DNA of 52,967 bases from Bacteroidota bacterium. GTDB taxonomy: Bacteria; Bacteroidota; Bacteroidia; Chitinophagales; Chitinophagaceae. Below the pieces are notes generated by a model that did not search any database, had not been told where the DNA came from, and was given only the letters and a program-made list of their open reading frames with translations. The translations under genes were made by a program, and so were the position numbers. The stretch lies in the NCBI GenBank assembly GCA_026391455.1, contig JAPLEH010000020.1, positions 1 to 52,967 of the forward strand, given 5' to 3'. Below are positions 25,688-34,996 of the stretch, in pieces; within the stretch, counting starts at the first letter, position 1; each line of letters begins with the position of its first letter.

Positions 25688-25695
25688 TATCTTTG
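25688..25695 (+). promoter_or_regulatory. -7 promoter box before the secreted protein gene at 25744
   Basis: TATCTTTG, an exact TAnnTTTG match, 48 bases before the ATG. It also lies just upstream of the start of a longer in-frame ORF (25693), supporting the later start. Confidence 0.55.
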
Positions 25696-25743
25696 TACGT
25701 ATTCACCAATAAATCCAATCCTTTTGCGTTGTATTTTTTGAGT

Positions 25744-26505
25744 ATGAAAAAACTGGCATTCACCCTTCTTTTCGCATTAGCGATACTCCTTACCAGCAAT
25801 ATGTTGCAGGCGCAGGATACGTTGCCTAAATTTCTTGTAAAAAATGCCGGGAACAACCGCATCGTGATTGGCTGGGTGAATACATTTGAGAATATCACCC
25901 AATTGAGTATCCAGCGTTCCTTTGACAGCCTCAGCGGTTTCAAAACCATCCTTACCGTGGCAGATCCTATGTCGCCGCAAAATGGATATGTGGATACTAA
26001 AGCCGCAAACGATCATATGTTTTACCGGCTGTATATTCAACTTGACCGGGGTAATTATATTTTCAGTAATGCGAAAAAGCCGGTGTTGGATACTGCAAAA
26101 AAAACCGGGGTCACGGATGTGCTTCCTCGGGTGGCCGACTCCATTCGAAAAGTGAATCCTTTTTATGTAAAGCTGGACAGCCTGTTGAAAGTGGATTCTG
26201 TGTCCAGTCCCAATGCAGCCACTTTTAAAAACAAACCTACCGCCTTCTCCCCTTCTCTATATGTATATACTGCCCGCGATGGATATGTGCGCATCACGCT
26301 GCCGGATGAAGAAAAACCAAAAAAGTATTCTATCAAATTTTATGACGCGGATGAGACTTTCCTGTTTGAGTTGAAAGATATCAAGTCGAAAACTTTTAAA
26401 CTGGACAAATCCAGTTTTTACCATGCTGGCTGGTTCCACTTTGAATTATTTGAAGACGGAAAATTGCTTGAGAAACATAAGTTCTACCTCGATAAAGATT
26501 TTTGA
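25744..26505 (+). CDS. Secreted protein of unknown function
   Basis: 253 residues with a signal peptide (KKLAFTLLFALAILLTSNMLQAQ). The first half has a fibronectin-type-III-like pattern (NNRIVIGWVNTFENITQLSIQRSFD, then YVDTKAANDHMFYRLYIQLDRG). The second half (about 165-253) is a beta-rich domain, YSIKFYDADETFLFELKDIKSKTFKLDKSSFYHAGWFHF. I do not recognise the family. Its pattern suggests a periplasmic or surface protein. Convergent with lipB, with nine bases between the stops. A longer frame from 25693 would place hydrophilic residues before the signal peptide, so ATG 25744 is preferred. Confidence 0.8.
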   Translation: MKKLAFTLLFALAILLTSNMLQAQDTLPKFLVKNAGNNRIVIGWVNTFENITQLSIQRSFDSLSGFKTILTVADPMSPQNGYVDTKAANDHMFYRLYIQLDRGNYIFSNAKKPVLDTAKKTGVTDVLPRVADSIRKVNPFYVKLDSLLKVDSVSSPNAATFKNKPTAFSPSLYVYTARDGYVRITLPDEEKPKKYSIKFYDADETFLFELKDIKSKTFKLDKSSFYHAGWFHFELFEDGKLLEKHKFYLDKDF

Positions 26506-26514
26506 TAAGGCAGA

Positions 26515-27246
26515 TCATTCCATAATAAGCCGACCTTCAAACACCTTTTCTACATTTCGCCTTATTTTTCCCTTTACCTCTTCCATATCCATGGTATGAC
26601 CGCATTCTTTTTCAAGCGATGTCACCTGCTTATTCGTAATACCACAAGGAATGATGTGGTTAAAAAAGGACAGATCTGTATTTACATTCAGTGCAAAACC
26701 ATGCATGGTAATCCAGCGGCTGCAACGCACACCGATTGCACAAATCTTTCGTTCTTTGCCCGCTACGCCAGGTTCGATCCACACCCCGGTCTCGCCGGCA
26801 GACCTGCTTGCAGCAATGCCGTATTCAGCCAATGTGAGTATGATCACTTCTTCGAGGTTACGCAGGTATTTGCCAATATCGGTATCAAATTTTTCCAGGT
26901 CAAAAATGGGGTATCCCACGATTTGTCCCGGTCCGTGAAAGGTAATATCACCTCCACGATTGGTATTGTAAAACTGGATGTTCCGCTCTTTCATTTCCTC
27001 ATCGCTGATCAGCACATTGGAAATATTGCCGCTTTTTCCCAATGTATATACAGGGGGATGTTCAGTAAACAAAAGATAATGGATCGTGGTGGCAGTGCCG
27101 GTTGCTACGGTATTGCCTTCTTCCCTCTGGTATGCGGCTTCTGTTTTAATCCGCACATTTTCACGCAGCAGGGACTCCTGGTAATCCCAGGCGGCCTGGT
27201 AATCCATTTTGCCGAGGTCGCGAAACAGGATGGGTTGATTTGTCAT
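26515..27246 (-). CDS. lipB: Lipoyl(octanoyl) transferase
   Basis: 243 residues. Moves octanoate from acyl carrier protein to lipoate-dependent enzymes. Signatures are RGGDITFHGPGQIVGYPI (family motif with His), KICAIGVRCSRWITMHGFALNVN (with the catalytic Lys) and the nucleophilic Cys in IIPCGI. The 87 residues before MTNQPILF in the longer frame overlap rluD DNA and are not coding, so ATG 27246 is chosen. A TAAATTTG box ends eight bases before this ATG, suggesting a leaderless message. The lipA partner is not in the window. Confidence 0.95.
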   Translation of the reverse strand: MTNQPILFRDLGKMDYQAAWDYQESLLRENVRIKTEAAYQREEGNTVATGTATTIHYLLFTEHPPVYTLGKSGNISNVLISDEEMKERNIQFYNTNRGGDITFHGPGQIVGYPIFDLEKFDTDIGKYLRNLEEVIILTLAEYGIAASRSAGETGVWIEPGVAGKERKICAIGVRCSRWITMHGFALNVNTDLSFFNHIIPCGITNKQVTSLEKECGHTMDMEEVKGKIRRNVEKVFEGRLIME

Positions 27247-27254
27247 TTGAAATG

Positions 27255-27289
27255 CAAATTTACCAACAAAATAGCTTCCGTTACCTTTG
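27255..27289. promoter_or_regulatory. Back-to-back promoters of lipB and rluD
   Basis: In a 49-base divergent gap, TAAATTTG on the minus strand (27262-27255) faces lipB and TACCTTTG on the plus strand (27282-27289) faces rluD. They end eight and six bases before their ATGs. Both transcripts would be nearly or fully leaderless. Neither has an obvious -33 TTG at standard spacing. Confidence 0.6.
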
Positions 27290-27295
27290 CGGCGT

Positions 27296-28360
27296 ATGAC
27301 AGACGAATTACAAGATCCCGATACCGGCACAGCCGACAATAATGATGAGCTATATGAACGGTTCAGCCTGGTGGTGGATAAGGGGCAAGACCCCCTCCGT
27401 ATTGACAAATTTCTGATGGCCCGTATTGAAGGGGCCACCCGCAACAAGTTGCAACAGGCCATCAATGCGGGAATGGTGCTGGTAAACGGCAAGGAAATAA
27501 AGTCCAACTATAAGATCAAACCACAGGATGCCATCATTGTGTATTCGGACATGAGCCCGGATGAAACAGATGTGGTACCTGAGTCCATGGAGCTAAATAT
27601 CGTGTATGAAGATACCGACCTGATGGTGATCAATAAACCCGCCGGCATGGTGGTACATCCCGGCAGCGGCAATTACACAGGCACCTTGCTCAATGGTGTA
27701 TCTTATTATCTGCAACAACAAAACCCAACGATCTCGGAAGACGTGTTGCCCCGGTTTGGACTGGTACACCGGATCGATAAAAACACGAGCGGACTGCTGG
27801 TACTGGCCAAGACCGATAAAGCAATGCGGCACCTTGCAAAACAATTTTTTGACCATACCGTAAAAAGGCAATATGTGGCATTGGTATGGGGGGATATGGA
27901 AAATGACAGTGGCACCGTCGTTGCCCATGTGGGTCGGCACCTCCGGTTCCGCAAGTTATTTGAAGCCTACCCGGAGGGTGATCATGGCAAGGAAGCGATT
28001 ACGCATTATAAAGTAATGGAACGCTTTGGCTATGTAACGTTGGTGCAATGTATACTCGAGACCGGCCGTACTCACCAGATACGTGTACACATGAAATATA
28101 TCGGTCATCCGCTGTTCAGTGATGATTTTTATGGCGGCGATAAGATCGTAAAAGGAACGGTGTACAGCAAATACAAACAGTTTGTGGACAATTGCTTTGC
28201 CATTTGCAGCAGACAGGCCTTGCATGCAAAAACATTGGGCTTTATACATCCCGCTACAGGAGAGGAACTGTTTTTTGAAGCCGAGCTGCCGACAGATATA
28301 GCTACCGTGATCGATAAATGGAGAGCTTATAGCAGTGTGGTGGGGAATAAAGGGATGTGA
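27296..28360 (+). CDS. rluD: RluA-family 23S rRNA pseudouridine synthase (RluD-like)
   Basis: 354 residues. N-terminal S4 RNA-binding domain (DPLRIDKFLMARIEGATRNKLQQAI to VLVNGKEIKSNYKI). The catalytic domain has DTDLMVINKPAGMVVHPG, the active-site signature HRIDKNTSGLLVLAK with catalytic Asp, and LETGRTHQIRVHM. RluD modifies helix 69 of 23S rRNA, which matters for ribosome assembly and termination. Assignment to RluD rather than RluC rests on the S4 domain and overall pattern and is less certain than the family. ATG 27296 is used; a TTG nine bases earlier lies in the promoter box. Confidence 0.9.
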   Translation: MTDELQDPDTGTADNNDELYERFSLVVDKGQDPLRIDKFLMARIEGATRNKLQQAINAGMVLVNGKEIKSNYKIKPQDAIIVYSDMSPDETDVVPESMELNIVYEDTDLMVINKPAGMVVHPGSGNYTGTLLNGVSYYLQQQNPTISEDVLPRFGLVHRIDKNTSGLLVLAKTDKAMRHLAKQFFDHTVKRQYVALVWGDMENDSGTVVAHVGRHLRFRKLFEAYPEGDHGKEAITHYKVMERFGYVTLVQCILETGRTHQIRVHMKYIGHPLFSDDFYGGDKIVKGTVYSKYKQFVDNCFAICSRQALHAKTLGFIHPATGEELFFEAELPTDIATVIDKWRAYSSVVGNKGM

Positions 28361-28467
28361 GCTTCGAGCTGCTAGCTACAAGTTTTGAGCCTTCGTGATG
28401 AAGCGAAACGGTCATAGAAGTATTCAGTTGCTGTGGTGCGGAAAGGTGTCAAATAAATAGCTCCCTC

Positions 28468-29409
28468 TTAATTTGTGAAATCGAATAAGGTGGCAGTAAA
28501 GAAGCCACGCTCCCGCTTTTTGAACATCACGTCCCAATTACCAATATAGCGCAGCAGTTTTGGCACGAGGAAGTTGCCAAAGTGTGTCATCTGAACTTCC
28601 ATGTGTACAATAAAGTCGTAAACACCGGCATCATAACTCATATCGTAATTGCGGGCCATTACTTCCATCGTCTTTGCGTTGAACCAGGTGATCATACTAT
28701 CTATCACTATTCCATTTCGCTGGCTGCCGGAGAGATCCGGTTTTACTTTGATGGAGAATACATAGCAGGACTGTCCTTCATAGTCGCCATAATCAATGAC
28801 AAAATCATAACTGTCTGCTTTCTCCGGGTCAAAAATGTTGATCTTATCTCCTATAAAGGGAATACCGGGTATTTTTTTTCCGGGATTAAAAAACAGCATT
28901 TTGAGTTGCTCTTTATGACGGGCCATTCCGCTGAGCGAGCGCGGGTTAAAATCCACTCCCTTTACCACGTTCGACTCACCACAGACCTTTCCTTTGGTAA
29001 AGAATAAACCGGCGTACATTTCGGCAGTATTGTACCGATAGCTGCTATCGTTTTCAAAAAAATCGCCCGATACTTTTTGGTGAAGAATTTCCATAGTCCG
29101 GCATCCGTCAGCGCGATGTTGTTTGGTCTTACTGAGCAGCGAAGCTTTTACGTTCTCTTTTTTATCCCGGATGCGGATATCATTCCATGCTGTATAACCC
29201 AGGAGGTGGAGGTTCTTGAAAGCCTTGTAAAAAGTGGTGTCATTTTTAACCTGGTTGATGAAGCGGGGTACGTTCAGATCGGTGCGAATAATGGCCTCAG
29301 AAAGGCTGATCATTTTGGATAAACGTTCATTATCGAGCGAGTCTTCCTGTGCGGATAATATCTGCGAAAACAGCAAAAAAAACAGGGACACCGGTAGCTT
29401 CCATTTCAT
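28468..29409 (-). CDS. Secreted protein of unknown function
   Basis: 313 residues with a signal peptide (KWKLPVSLFFLLFSQILSAQ). The mature region has helices first (LSKMISLSEAIIRTD, RFINQVKNDTTFYKAFKNLHLLGY), then a long beta-rich part with YDFVIDYGDYEGQSCYVFSIKVKPD and VIDSMITWFNAKTMEVMARNYDMSYDAG. This half recalls LolA/LolB-like concave beta sheets that bind lipid, but I could not identify the family. Located between rluD (convergent, about 107 bases apart) and the TPR gene (divergent). Periplasmic by inference. Confidence 0.75.
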   Translation of the reverse strand: MKWKLPVSLFFLLFSQILSAQEDSLDNERLSKMISLSEAIIRTDLNVPRFINQVKNDTTFYKAFKNLHLLGYTAWNDIRIRDKKENVKASLLSKTKQHRADGCRTMEILHQKVSGDFFENDSSYRYNTAEMYAGLFFTKGKVCGESNVVKGVDFNPRSLSGMARHKEQLKMLFFNPGKKIPGIPFIGDKINIFDPEKADSYDFVIDYGDYEGQSCYVFSIKVKPDLSGSQRNGIVIDSMITWFNAKTMEVMARNYDMSYDAGVYDFIVHMEVQMTHFGNFLVPKLLRYIGNWDVMFKKRERGFFTATLFDFTN

Positions 29410-29495
29410 GCTGCAAATTATTATTTTACCCGGTTATTCCTTCGGAAATGTAAGCGGGAACCGTTATTTTTATGCATAAATTAAAAAACCTTGTA

Positions 29496-30224
29496 ATGAA
29501 AAAAATTGGACCTTTCCTGATGGGCATTTTAGCCATAGGTTCCGTAGCTGCGCAGGACGATGCGGCTATGAAGAAGCATTATCTCCGGGTATATTCCCAG
29601 GGACTTTCCTACAATGATCCGGCTGCGGCAATTATGGGCTTGCATGGATACCTTGCCATCGACAGTAATGTGGTGTATAAGGATACACTTTCCATGTTGT
29701 ATTTCGGTGTAAAGAATTATTACAGTGCCCTGTTATTATCGGAAGAAGTTTATAAAGCGCAGCCTGCCAATGCTGAATCGATGGCCAGGGCTGCTGAGTG
29801 TTATGATCAGTTGGGCGATCCCAAAACAGCCGTGGGTCTGTATGAGCAGGTGGTACCCAAAACAAAGAATCCCTATCATATTTACAAATTGGCTGTTGGG
29901 CAATACCAGCTTAAGCGTACTTTAGAATGTGAGGCGTCTGCCAAAGCGGTGCTGGCCGACACAACCAGTAAGCGAATTGGTGTTAATTTTACCAATGGCG
30001 ATGGATCGCAGCAGCCTGTGCCCGTGGGCGCAGCCGCAGCCAACCTGCTGGGTGTAATGCAAATGGATAATAAAAACTATCCGCTGGCCAAACAGTATTT
30101 TTCTGAAGCTATGAAGCTTTTTCCACAGTTTACCGGTGCCAAACAGAATATGGAAGCTTGTGATAAAATCATGAAAGGGGGCACTAAACCTCCAGCTAAA
30201 GCACCTGCTAAAAAACCGGGATAA
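29496..30224 (+). CDS. Secreted TPR-containing protein
   Basis: 242 residues. Signal peptide MKKIGPFLMGILAIGSVAAQ. Residues about 45-135 form tetratricopeptide-like helical pairs (YYSALLLSEEVYKAQPANAESMARAAECYDQ). A final repeat is NYPLAKQYFSEAMKLFPQFTGAKQNMEAC. A Lys/Pro/Ala tail (PPAKAPAKKPG) ends the protein. TPR folds mediate protein contacts; partners are unknown. The longer frame from ATG 29472 adds eight residues ahead of the signal peptide, so 29496 is chosen. Followed by a strong terminator. Confidence 0.82.
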   Translation: MKKIGPFLMGILAIGSVAAQDDAAMKKHYLRVYSQGLSYNDPAAAIMGLHGYLAIDSNVVYKDTLSMLYFGVKNYYSALLLSEEVYKAQPANAESMARAAECYDQLGDPKTAVGLYEQVVPKTKNPYHIYKLAVGQYQLKRTLECEASAKAVLADTTSKRIGVNFTNGDGSQQPVPVGAAAANLLGVMQMDNKNYPLAKQYFSEAMKLFPQFTGAKQNMEACDKIMKGGTKPPAKAPAKKPG

Positions 30225-30246
30225 TAAATTATAAAATCGACTCTTT

Positions 30247-30288
30247 AAAAGAGGCTGTCTCATCAAGCGTAGACAGCCTCTTTTTTTT
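30247..30288 (+). terminator. Rho-independent terminator of the TPR gene
   Basis: Perfect 14-bp arms aaaagaggctgtct (30247-30260) and complement (30271-30284) with a ten-base loop, followed by a continuous run of T to 30288. Confidence 0.92.
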
Positions 30289-30757
30289 GATAAAGTAATA
30301 AAGCGTAAATCTATTTATTCGATGCTGAAAGCCAGCACTCTGCTATTTTGTCCCCCATCTTCTTTTCATTTGCCGTACCTATACGCGGGGATTACAATAA
30401 GGTCTACAATAATCTGTATATCGCTATCTTTTCATTCCTATATGTGAAATTGCAGGGGTATCCTAAACGGAAGGCCACGGTATGACGGATACTTCATACG
30501 CTATTATTTAATGGATAGCAACTGTTATGACATGCATTGATCTGGCAAGACGGCGATGTTCCATCCGGAAAACTGGGATATAAACGTGTACGTTGAGTGA
30601 GCTAACTACAGAACAGGCCATGTCTGCTCTCTATACTGTATGGAACAGATAAAAGACTGTTTACAAATCGGCTTTCAGCAATTCCAGCACAAGCAATCAC
30701 TAAATTCAGAGAATCCCATTGAGGTGGCAAATCCGGAAGTGTTTAAGTCCTGTGCAT
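30289..30757. other. Intergenic stretch of about 470 bases with no recognised gene
   Basis: Lies between two convergent units, each with a terminator. I see no ORF with coding character above 60 codons, no tRNA-like cloverleaf and no clear repeats. Its size is large for this compact region, so a small RNA or a decayed gene is possible but unsupported. Confidence 0.5.
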
Positions 30758-30790
30758 AAAAAAAGGAGAGACCCTTGCGGGCCTCTCCAT
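30758..30790 (-). terminator. Rho-independent terminator of the repeat surface-protein gene
   Basis: On the minus strand, ggagag (30788-30783) and ctctcc (30770-30765) form the core stem, extended by partial gcccgc/gcggg-type pairs in the loop, followed by TTTTTTT. Ends the transcript from the gene whose stop is at 30818. Confidence 0.75.
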
Positions 30791-30817
30791 AAAGTAAACT
30801 ATGAAGTTACTTTTTGC

Positions 30818-33800
30818 TTATTCAGTCTTAGTGCTTCCGGGATCGGTGGAAGCCTTTTTATTTTCGGCTGGTTTGGGCATTTCATCCAGGCTACCGCCTT
30901 TAGTGGCAGGAGCTGGCTTAGCATCTGTTTTTGGAGCAGGCACATCTTCTGTGCTTCCGCCCTTTTCAGCAGCTTTGTTAGTTACAGGAGGAACTACAGG
31001 TGCCTGATCGAGGCTACCACCTGTTGCAGCAGCTTTGTTCGCTACAGGAGGAACAATGGGTCCCTGATCGAGGCTACCACCGGATGTAGCAGGAGCAGCT
31101 TTCTTTTGAGCAGGCTTAGTGTCGTTCAGTGAAGACTCTATGTTTCCATCGTAAGAAACTGATTTGCTTGCGGGTTGATTATGAGATTCTGCATCCCAGT
31201 ACTTCCCTCTTTGTGCAGGTGATTTATCTTCAACTGAAATGAACGGGTGTTTCTGCATACGGGCATCGTTACGAACACCTTTTACTTCCCAGCTTACTTT
31301 AATATTAGGCTGGTTAGTAGCGATCTCAAATTTATTGTTGCTCACTTCTTTGCTGATAATAGCCTGAGCAAATGATCCGATCACAGTCAGTTGATAACGG
31401 AAGTCTTTGTTGATTGCTTCAAAATAATCGGGGAGTTGAACAGTTGCTTTACCACTTGCATCAGTGGTGATATTGCCACTGTAGAAGTTGATCACTTCAT
31501 TACTTTCAGCAGCAGCGTGACGGAGCAACTTGTTCGCGGGATCCAATGGATGGTCCATAGTGAAGGCTTTCGCACCTACCACGGTAAAGTCACCATTTAC
31601 TACCACGCGACCAGTTGTATTTTCAATACGCATCCTTTCACCGCCGCCACCGAGTTCAAAGATCTGGTAGTCGTCAGTTCCGGGGTTGTTACGGGTATTC
31701 CACTGGTTAACGCCGGCTTTAGCAAAGCGCAGGGCAGCGTCACCACTTTGACCATCAATATCTATAACAGAGAAAGAAGAAGATGAACGGCTGCGGATAC
31801 CAGTTGAGCCACCATGCAGTACATCCAGTTTATAAGAAGGAGCTGTGGTTTCGCCAATACCTACGTTACCAGTAGCATCCTGAATTACAAAACGGCTACC
31901 GCCACCACCTAACTCGAAGATTTCAAAATAATCATCAGCAGGACGGTTACGTACGTTCCACTGATTTACGCCAGCTTTGGCAAAACGGAGGGCCGCATCA
32001 CCGCTTTGTGCATCAATATCCACAACAGAGAAAGAAGAGGAAGAACGGCTGCGGATACCGGTTGAACCACCATGTAATACGTCCAATTTATAAGAAGGAG
32101 AAGTGGTTTCACCGATACCAACGTTACCAGTACCATCCTGGATAACGAAACGGCTTCCACCACCACCGAGTTCAAAAATTTCGTAGTAATCATCTGCAGG
32201 GCGGTTGCGGGTGTTCCACTGATTTACGCCAGCTTTAGCAAAGCGCAGTGCAGCATCACCAGAAGCAGCGTCAATATCCACTACGGAGAATGATCCGCTA
32301 GAACGGCTGCGGATACCAGTTGATCCACCATGCAATACATCCAGTTTATAAGAAGGAGAAGTGGTTTCACCGATACCAACGTTACCGGTAGCATCCTGAA
32401 TTACCACGCGGCTGCCGCCACCACCTAATTCAAAAATTTCCAGGTAATCATCAGCAGGACGGTTACGGATATTCCACTGGTTTACACCCGCTTTGGCAAA
32501 ACGCAAAGCGGCATCACCAGAAGCAGCATCAATATCCACTACAGAGAATGATGAAGATGAACGGCTGCGGATACCAGTTGATCCACCATGCAATACATCC
32601 AGTCTGTAAGTGGGGTTGGTGGTTTCACCAATACCTACGTTACCAGTAGCATCCTGAATTACAAAACGGCTGCCACCGCCACCAAGTTCAAAAATTTCAA
32701 AGTAATCATCAGCAGGACGGTTGCGGGTATTCCACAATCCGTTTCCGTTTTTCTGGAAACGAAGGGCTGCATCACCGCTTTGTGCATCAATATCCACAAC
32801 AGAGAAAGAAGAAGAAGAACGGCTGCGGATACCGGTAGAACCACCATGCAATACATCCAGTTTGTAGGTGGGGTTGGCTGTTTCGCCAATACCTACGTTA
32901 CCAGTAGCATCCTGAATTACAAAACGGCTGCCACCGCCACCGAGTTCAAATATCTCGAGGTAGTTATCACCCGGACGATTGCGTAAGTTCCACTGGTTTA
33001 CGCCAGCATTTCCAAAACGGATTGCGGCATCACCGGATGCTGCATTGATATCCAATACAGAGAATCCGGATGTAGAATTGATACCTATACCTGTACTTCC
33101 GCCATGATTAACAGTAAAGCGATGTGTGGGGGTAGTAGTACCAACGGCAACACTTGCACCATCATCAAACAGTAAGGAGTTACCCAGGTTAGTACCTGAG
33201 GGAGTCCATTTGGGAATAAAATTCAGCGTACCGGAACCAGTAACCACACCAACCGCAGCAGCAGTCTGCCAGGTTGCATTACCTGCTCCGTCTGAAGTAA
33301 GAAGGCGATTAGCTGCTTCACCGATTCCGGTGAGTTGCAGACCACCCTGTGTTCTTAAAGCAAGCGGCACTGCATTGCTGCTGGTGATATTGGCTGCAAA
33401 GCCAGTACCATTCGTAAGCACCCGAAGAGCGGTAGCAGGAGAAGCTGCATTATTATATTGGAAAATACCAGCACCCTGTGCACCAGTACTGGTAGCGCGA
33501 ATAGCCCAACTGGCTGCACCACCATTAGTAGAAGTAGAAAGGGCGTCATTATTGTTGCCACTGTTTGTAATTTCAAAACGGGCAGCGTTATTTCCTGAGC
33601 TGGTACCATATACACCGATACCGGTACCATTGGCAGTACCCGATACACCAAAACCGGTAGTTACAATACCATTTACACCGATACCAGAAGGAGTAGTTCC
33701 GTATACACCCCAGCCGCTACCGGCCTGGCTACCGTATACACCAATACCCAGTCCGCTGGTACCATTGTTGATACCGCGAACACCGGCAGAAAACCCACCC

Positions 33801-34375
33801 GGTGCAGAGGAACTGATTGTACCAACGATTGCATTGGCATTACCGGCTGTTGAAGCTGAAGTACCATCAAAAGCGGCGGCATTTGCAGAAGCGGTGTTCG
33901 TGTTACTAAGTCTGATCAGGGGATTGGCATCGGCCTGTGTTTTATTGAAAGGCAATACCAGATCACCTGCTGTAGTAGCAAAAAGTGAATAAGGAACACT
34001 GGCCATTTGTGCAGTACCAATGTTAATGAAAGAAGTGCCACCAGCGGGGTCGATTTCCACCTGGATAAATTTAGCACCCACGCTCCAGTTTACACCGGCT
34101 ACGGTACCGATAACGGAAGAGGCACCGGCGCTGCCCACCTGTACGTTGAACAATCCAAATGGATTGGTGATCACGCTGCGGGTTTCCTGATATACAGTGG
34201 CGCCTGCGGCTGAACCGTCTCGAACGGTAAGGCGCAAATTAACGTTTTGATTCTTTAACACATTACCCACGCTGTTGCGGGCAACACCCTGGTAGTTAAA
34301 AATACCAGGTGCCTGGCTGTATCCGACCATCGTCAGTAGCAGTGCGGCAGTTAATAATGATAATATTTTTTTCAT
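30818..34375 (-). CDS. Large secreted repeat protein (tail-fibre-like surface protein)
   Basis: 1185 residues with a signal peptide (MKKILSLLTAALLLTMVGYSQ). An N-terminal domain (APGIFNYQGVARNSVGNVLKNQNV to NIGTAQMASVPYSLFA) is the type found at the start of Bacteroidota tail-fibre-like proteins. Then comes a Gly/Asn-rich stretch, then six repeats of 86 residues (about 420-935) with YKLDVLHGGSTGIRSRSS and FELGGGGSRFVIQDATGNVG. After the repeats is the domain beginning MDHPLDPANKLLRHAAAES. A low-complexity tail has several GGSLD(Q/E) segments with Pro, Lys and Ala. Probably a surface fibre; no endosialidase-chaperone domain or T9SS sorting domain was recognised. The preceding gene does have a sorting domain. 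Confidence 0.85.
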   Translation of the reverse strand: MKKILSLLTAALLLTMVGYSQAPGIFNYQGVARNSVGNVLKNQNVNLRLTVRDGSAAGATVYQETRSVITNPFGLFNVQVGSAGASSVIGTVAGVNWSVGAKFIQVEIDPAGGTSFINIGTAQMASVPYSLFATTAGDLVLPFNKTQADANPLIRLSNTNTASANAAAFDGTSASTAGNANAIVGTISSSAPGGFSAGVRGINNGTSGLGIGVYGSQAGSGWGVYGTTPSGIGVNGIVTTGFGVSGTANGTGIGVYGTSSGNNAARFEITNSGNNNDALSTSTNGGAASWAIRATSTGAQGAGIFQYNNAASPATALRVLTNGTGFAANITSSNAVPLALRTQGGLQLTGIGEAANRLLTSDGAGNATWQTAAAVGVVTGSGTLNFIPKWTPSGTNLGNSLLFDDGASVAVGTTTPTHRFTVNHGGSTGIGINSTSGFSVLDINAASGDAAIRFGNAGVNQWNLRNRPGDNYLEIFELGGGGSRFVIQDATGNVGIGETANPTYKLDVLHGGSTGIRSRSSSSFSVVDIDAQSGDAALRFQKNGNGLWNTRNRPADDYFEIFELGGGGSRFVIQDATGNVGIGETTNPTYRLDVLHGGSTGIRSRSSSSFSVVDIDAASGDAALRFAKAGVNQWNIRNRPADDYLEIFELGGGGSRVVIQDATGNVGIGETTSPSYKLDVLHGGSTGIRSRSSGSFSVVDIDAASGDAALRFAKAGVNQWNTRNRPADDYYEIFELGGGGSRFVIQDGTGNVGIGETTSPSYKLDVLHGGSTGIRSRSSSSFSVVDIDAQSGDAALRFAKAGVNQWNVRNRPADDYFEIFELGGGGSRFVIQDATGNVGIGETTAPSYKLDVLHGGSTGIRSRSSSSFSVIDIDGQSGDAALRFAKAGVNQWNTRNNPGTDDYQIFELGGGGERMRIENTTGRVVVNGDFTVVGAKAFTMDHPLDPANKLLRHAAAESNEVINFYSGNITTDASGKATVQLPDYFEAINKDFRYQLTVIGSFAQAIISKEVSNNKFEIATNQPNIKVSWEVKGVRNDARMQKHPFISVEDKSPAQRGKYWDAESHNQPASKSVSYDGNIESSLNDTKPAQKKAAPATSGGSLDQGPIVPPVANKAAATGGSLDQAPVVPPVTNKAAEKGGSTEDVPAPKTDAKPAPATKGGSLDEMPKPAENKKASTDPGSTKTE
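31577..33124 (-). repeat. Six 258-bp tandem repeats inside the surface-protein gene
   Basis: The sequence accatg(c/t)a-tac recurs with exact spacing of 258 bases (for example 31811, 32069 and 32327). Six 86-codon units are present; the outer two are more divergent and the middle four nearly identical. Variable positions include DAQ/DAA/DGQ and the residue after QWN. Confidence 0.9.
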
Positions 34376-34405
34376 CTCGGTTTGTTTTAAGGTTTGTTAT
34401 GGCGA

Positions 34406-34996
34406 TTATTTTTCATTCAATTTGATCACTTTTAACCCGCTGTGGCGGATCACCTCCAGGTTGTCTCCCGGGCGGTTCGTGTCAGGTTTAAGGTCAGCCA
34501 CAACGAAATAAAGTCCGTTGGGATAACGGCTGATGTCGAACATCTCAATACGGCAACAGCCATCATAGTGATAGCTTCTTGTTTCCAGTACCTGACCCAT
34601 GGAATTCACCAACTGAAGGCTCATAAAGCCGGGTGTTTTCACAAAAAAGTCAACTTCGAATTTTCCGGGAGTAGGGTTGGGAAACAATTTGTAGTCGCCA
34701 TCCTCAAAAAACACCGTATAAGGTGAATTGTGAATGATGTCTGTACAAGGCTGCAGCACCCCCTGAGTGACCAGGATGGAGCTGTCGGCTGGCGCAAATG
34801 CCTGGATGAGCACGAGTTCACCAAAACTCCATTCATACCGGTAGTATGATGCAGGATTGTCGTAAGTACCTCCAGCCGTATTCAATACAGCGGGTACAAC
34901 TCCATTCACGGGGTTGATGGAAGGAACCTGTGCGTTGGACCTGAATGACAGGGCCAGGAAAATTGCCAGCAAAGAGAGAGTAATACTTCTGCTCAT
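34406..34996 (-). CDS. Secreted protein with T9SS type A sorting domain
   Basis: 196 residues. Signal peptide MSRSITLSLLAIFLALSFRSNAQ. The C-terminal 85 residues are a type IX secretion sorting domain: KLFPNPTPGKFEVDFF, then MSLQLVNSMGQVL, then NGLYFVVADL and VIKLNEK. The N-terminal 90 residues (WSFGELVLIQAF, LVTQGVLQP) match the short domain seen in many Bacteroidota proteins paired with tail-fibre-like genes. The large repeat protein gene follows 30 bases after its stop on the same strand, so the two likely form an operon and may form one surface structure. Confidence 0.88.
   Translation of the reverse strand: MSRSITLSLLAIFLALSFRSNAQVPSINPVNGVVPAVLNTAGGTYDNPASYYRYEWSFGELVLIQAFAPADSSILVTQGVLQPCTDIIHNSPYTVFFEDGDYKLFPNPTPGKFEVDFFVKTPGFMSLQLVNSMGQVLETRSYHYDGCCRIEMFDISRYPNGLYFVVADLKPDTNRPGDNLEVIRHSGLKVIKLNEK

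Noticed and set aside
33126-33992. 288-codon ORF on the plus strand opposite the surface-protein gene
   Set aside because: A shadow frame with proline/valine-rich composition caused by the antisense repeats; no signal or domain.
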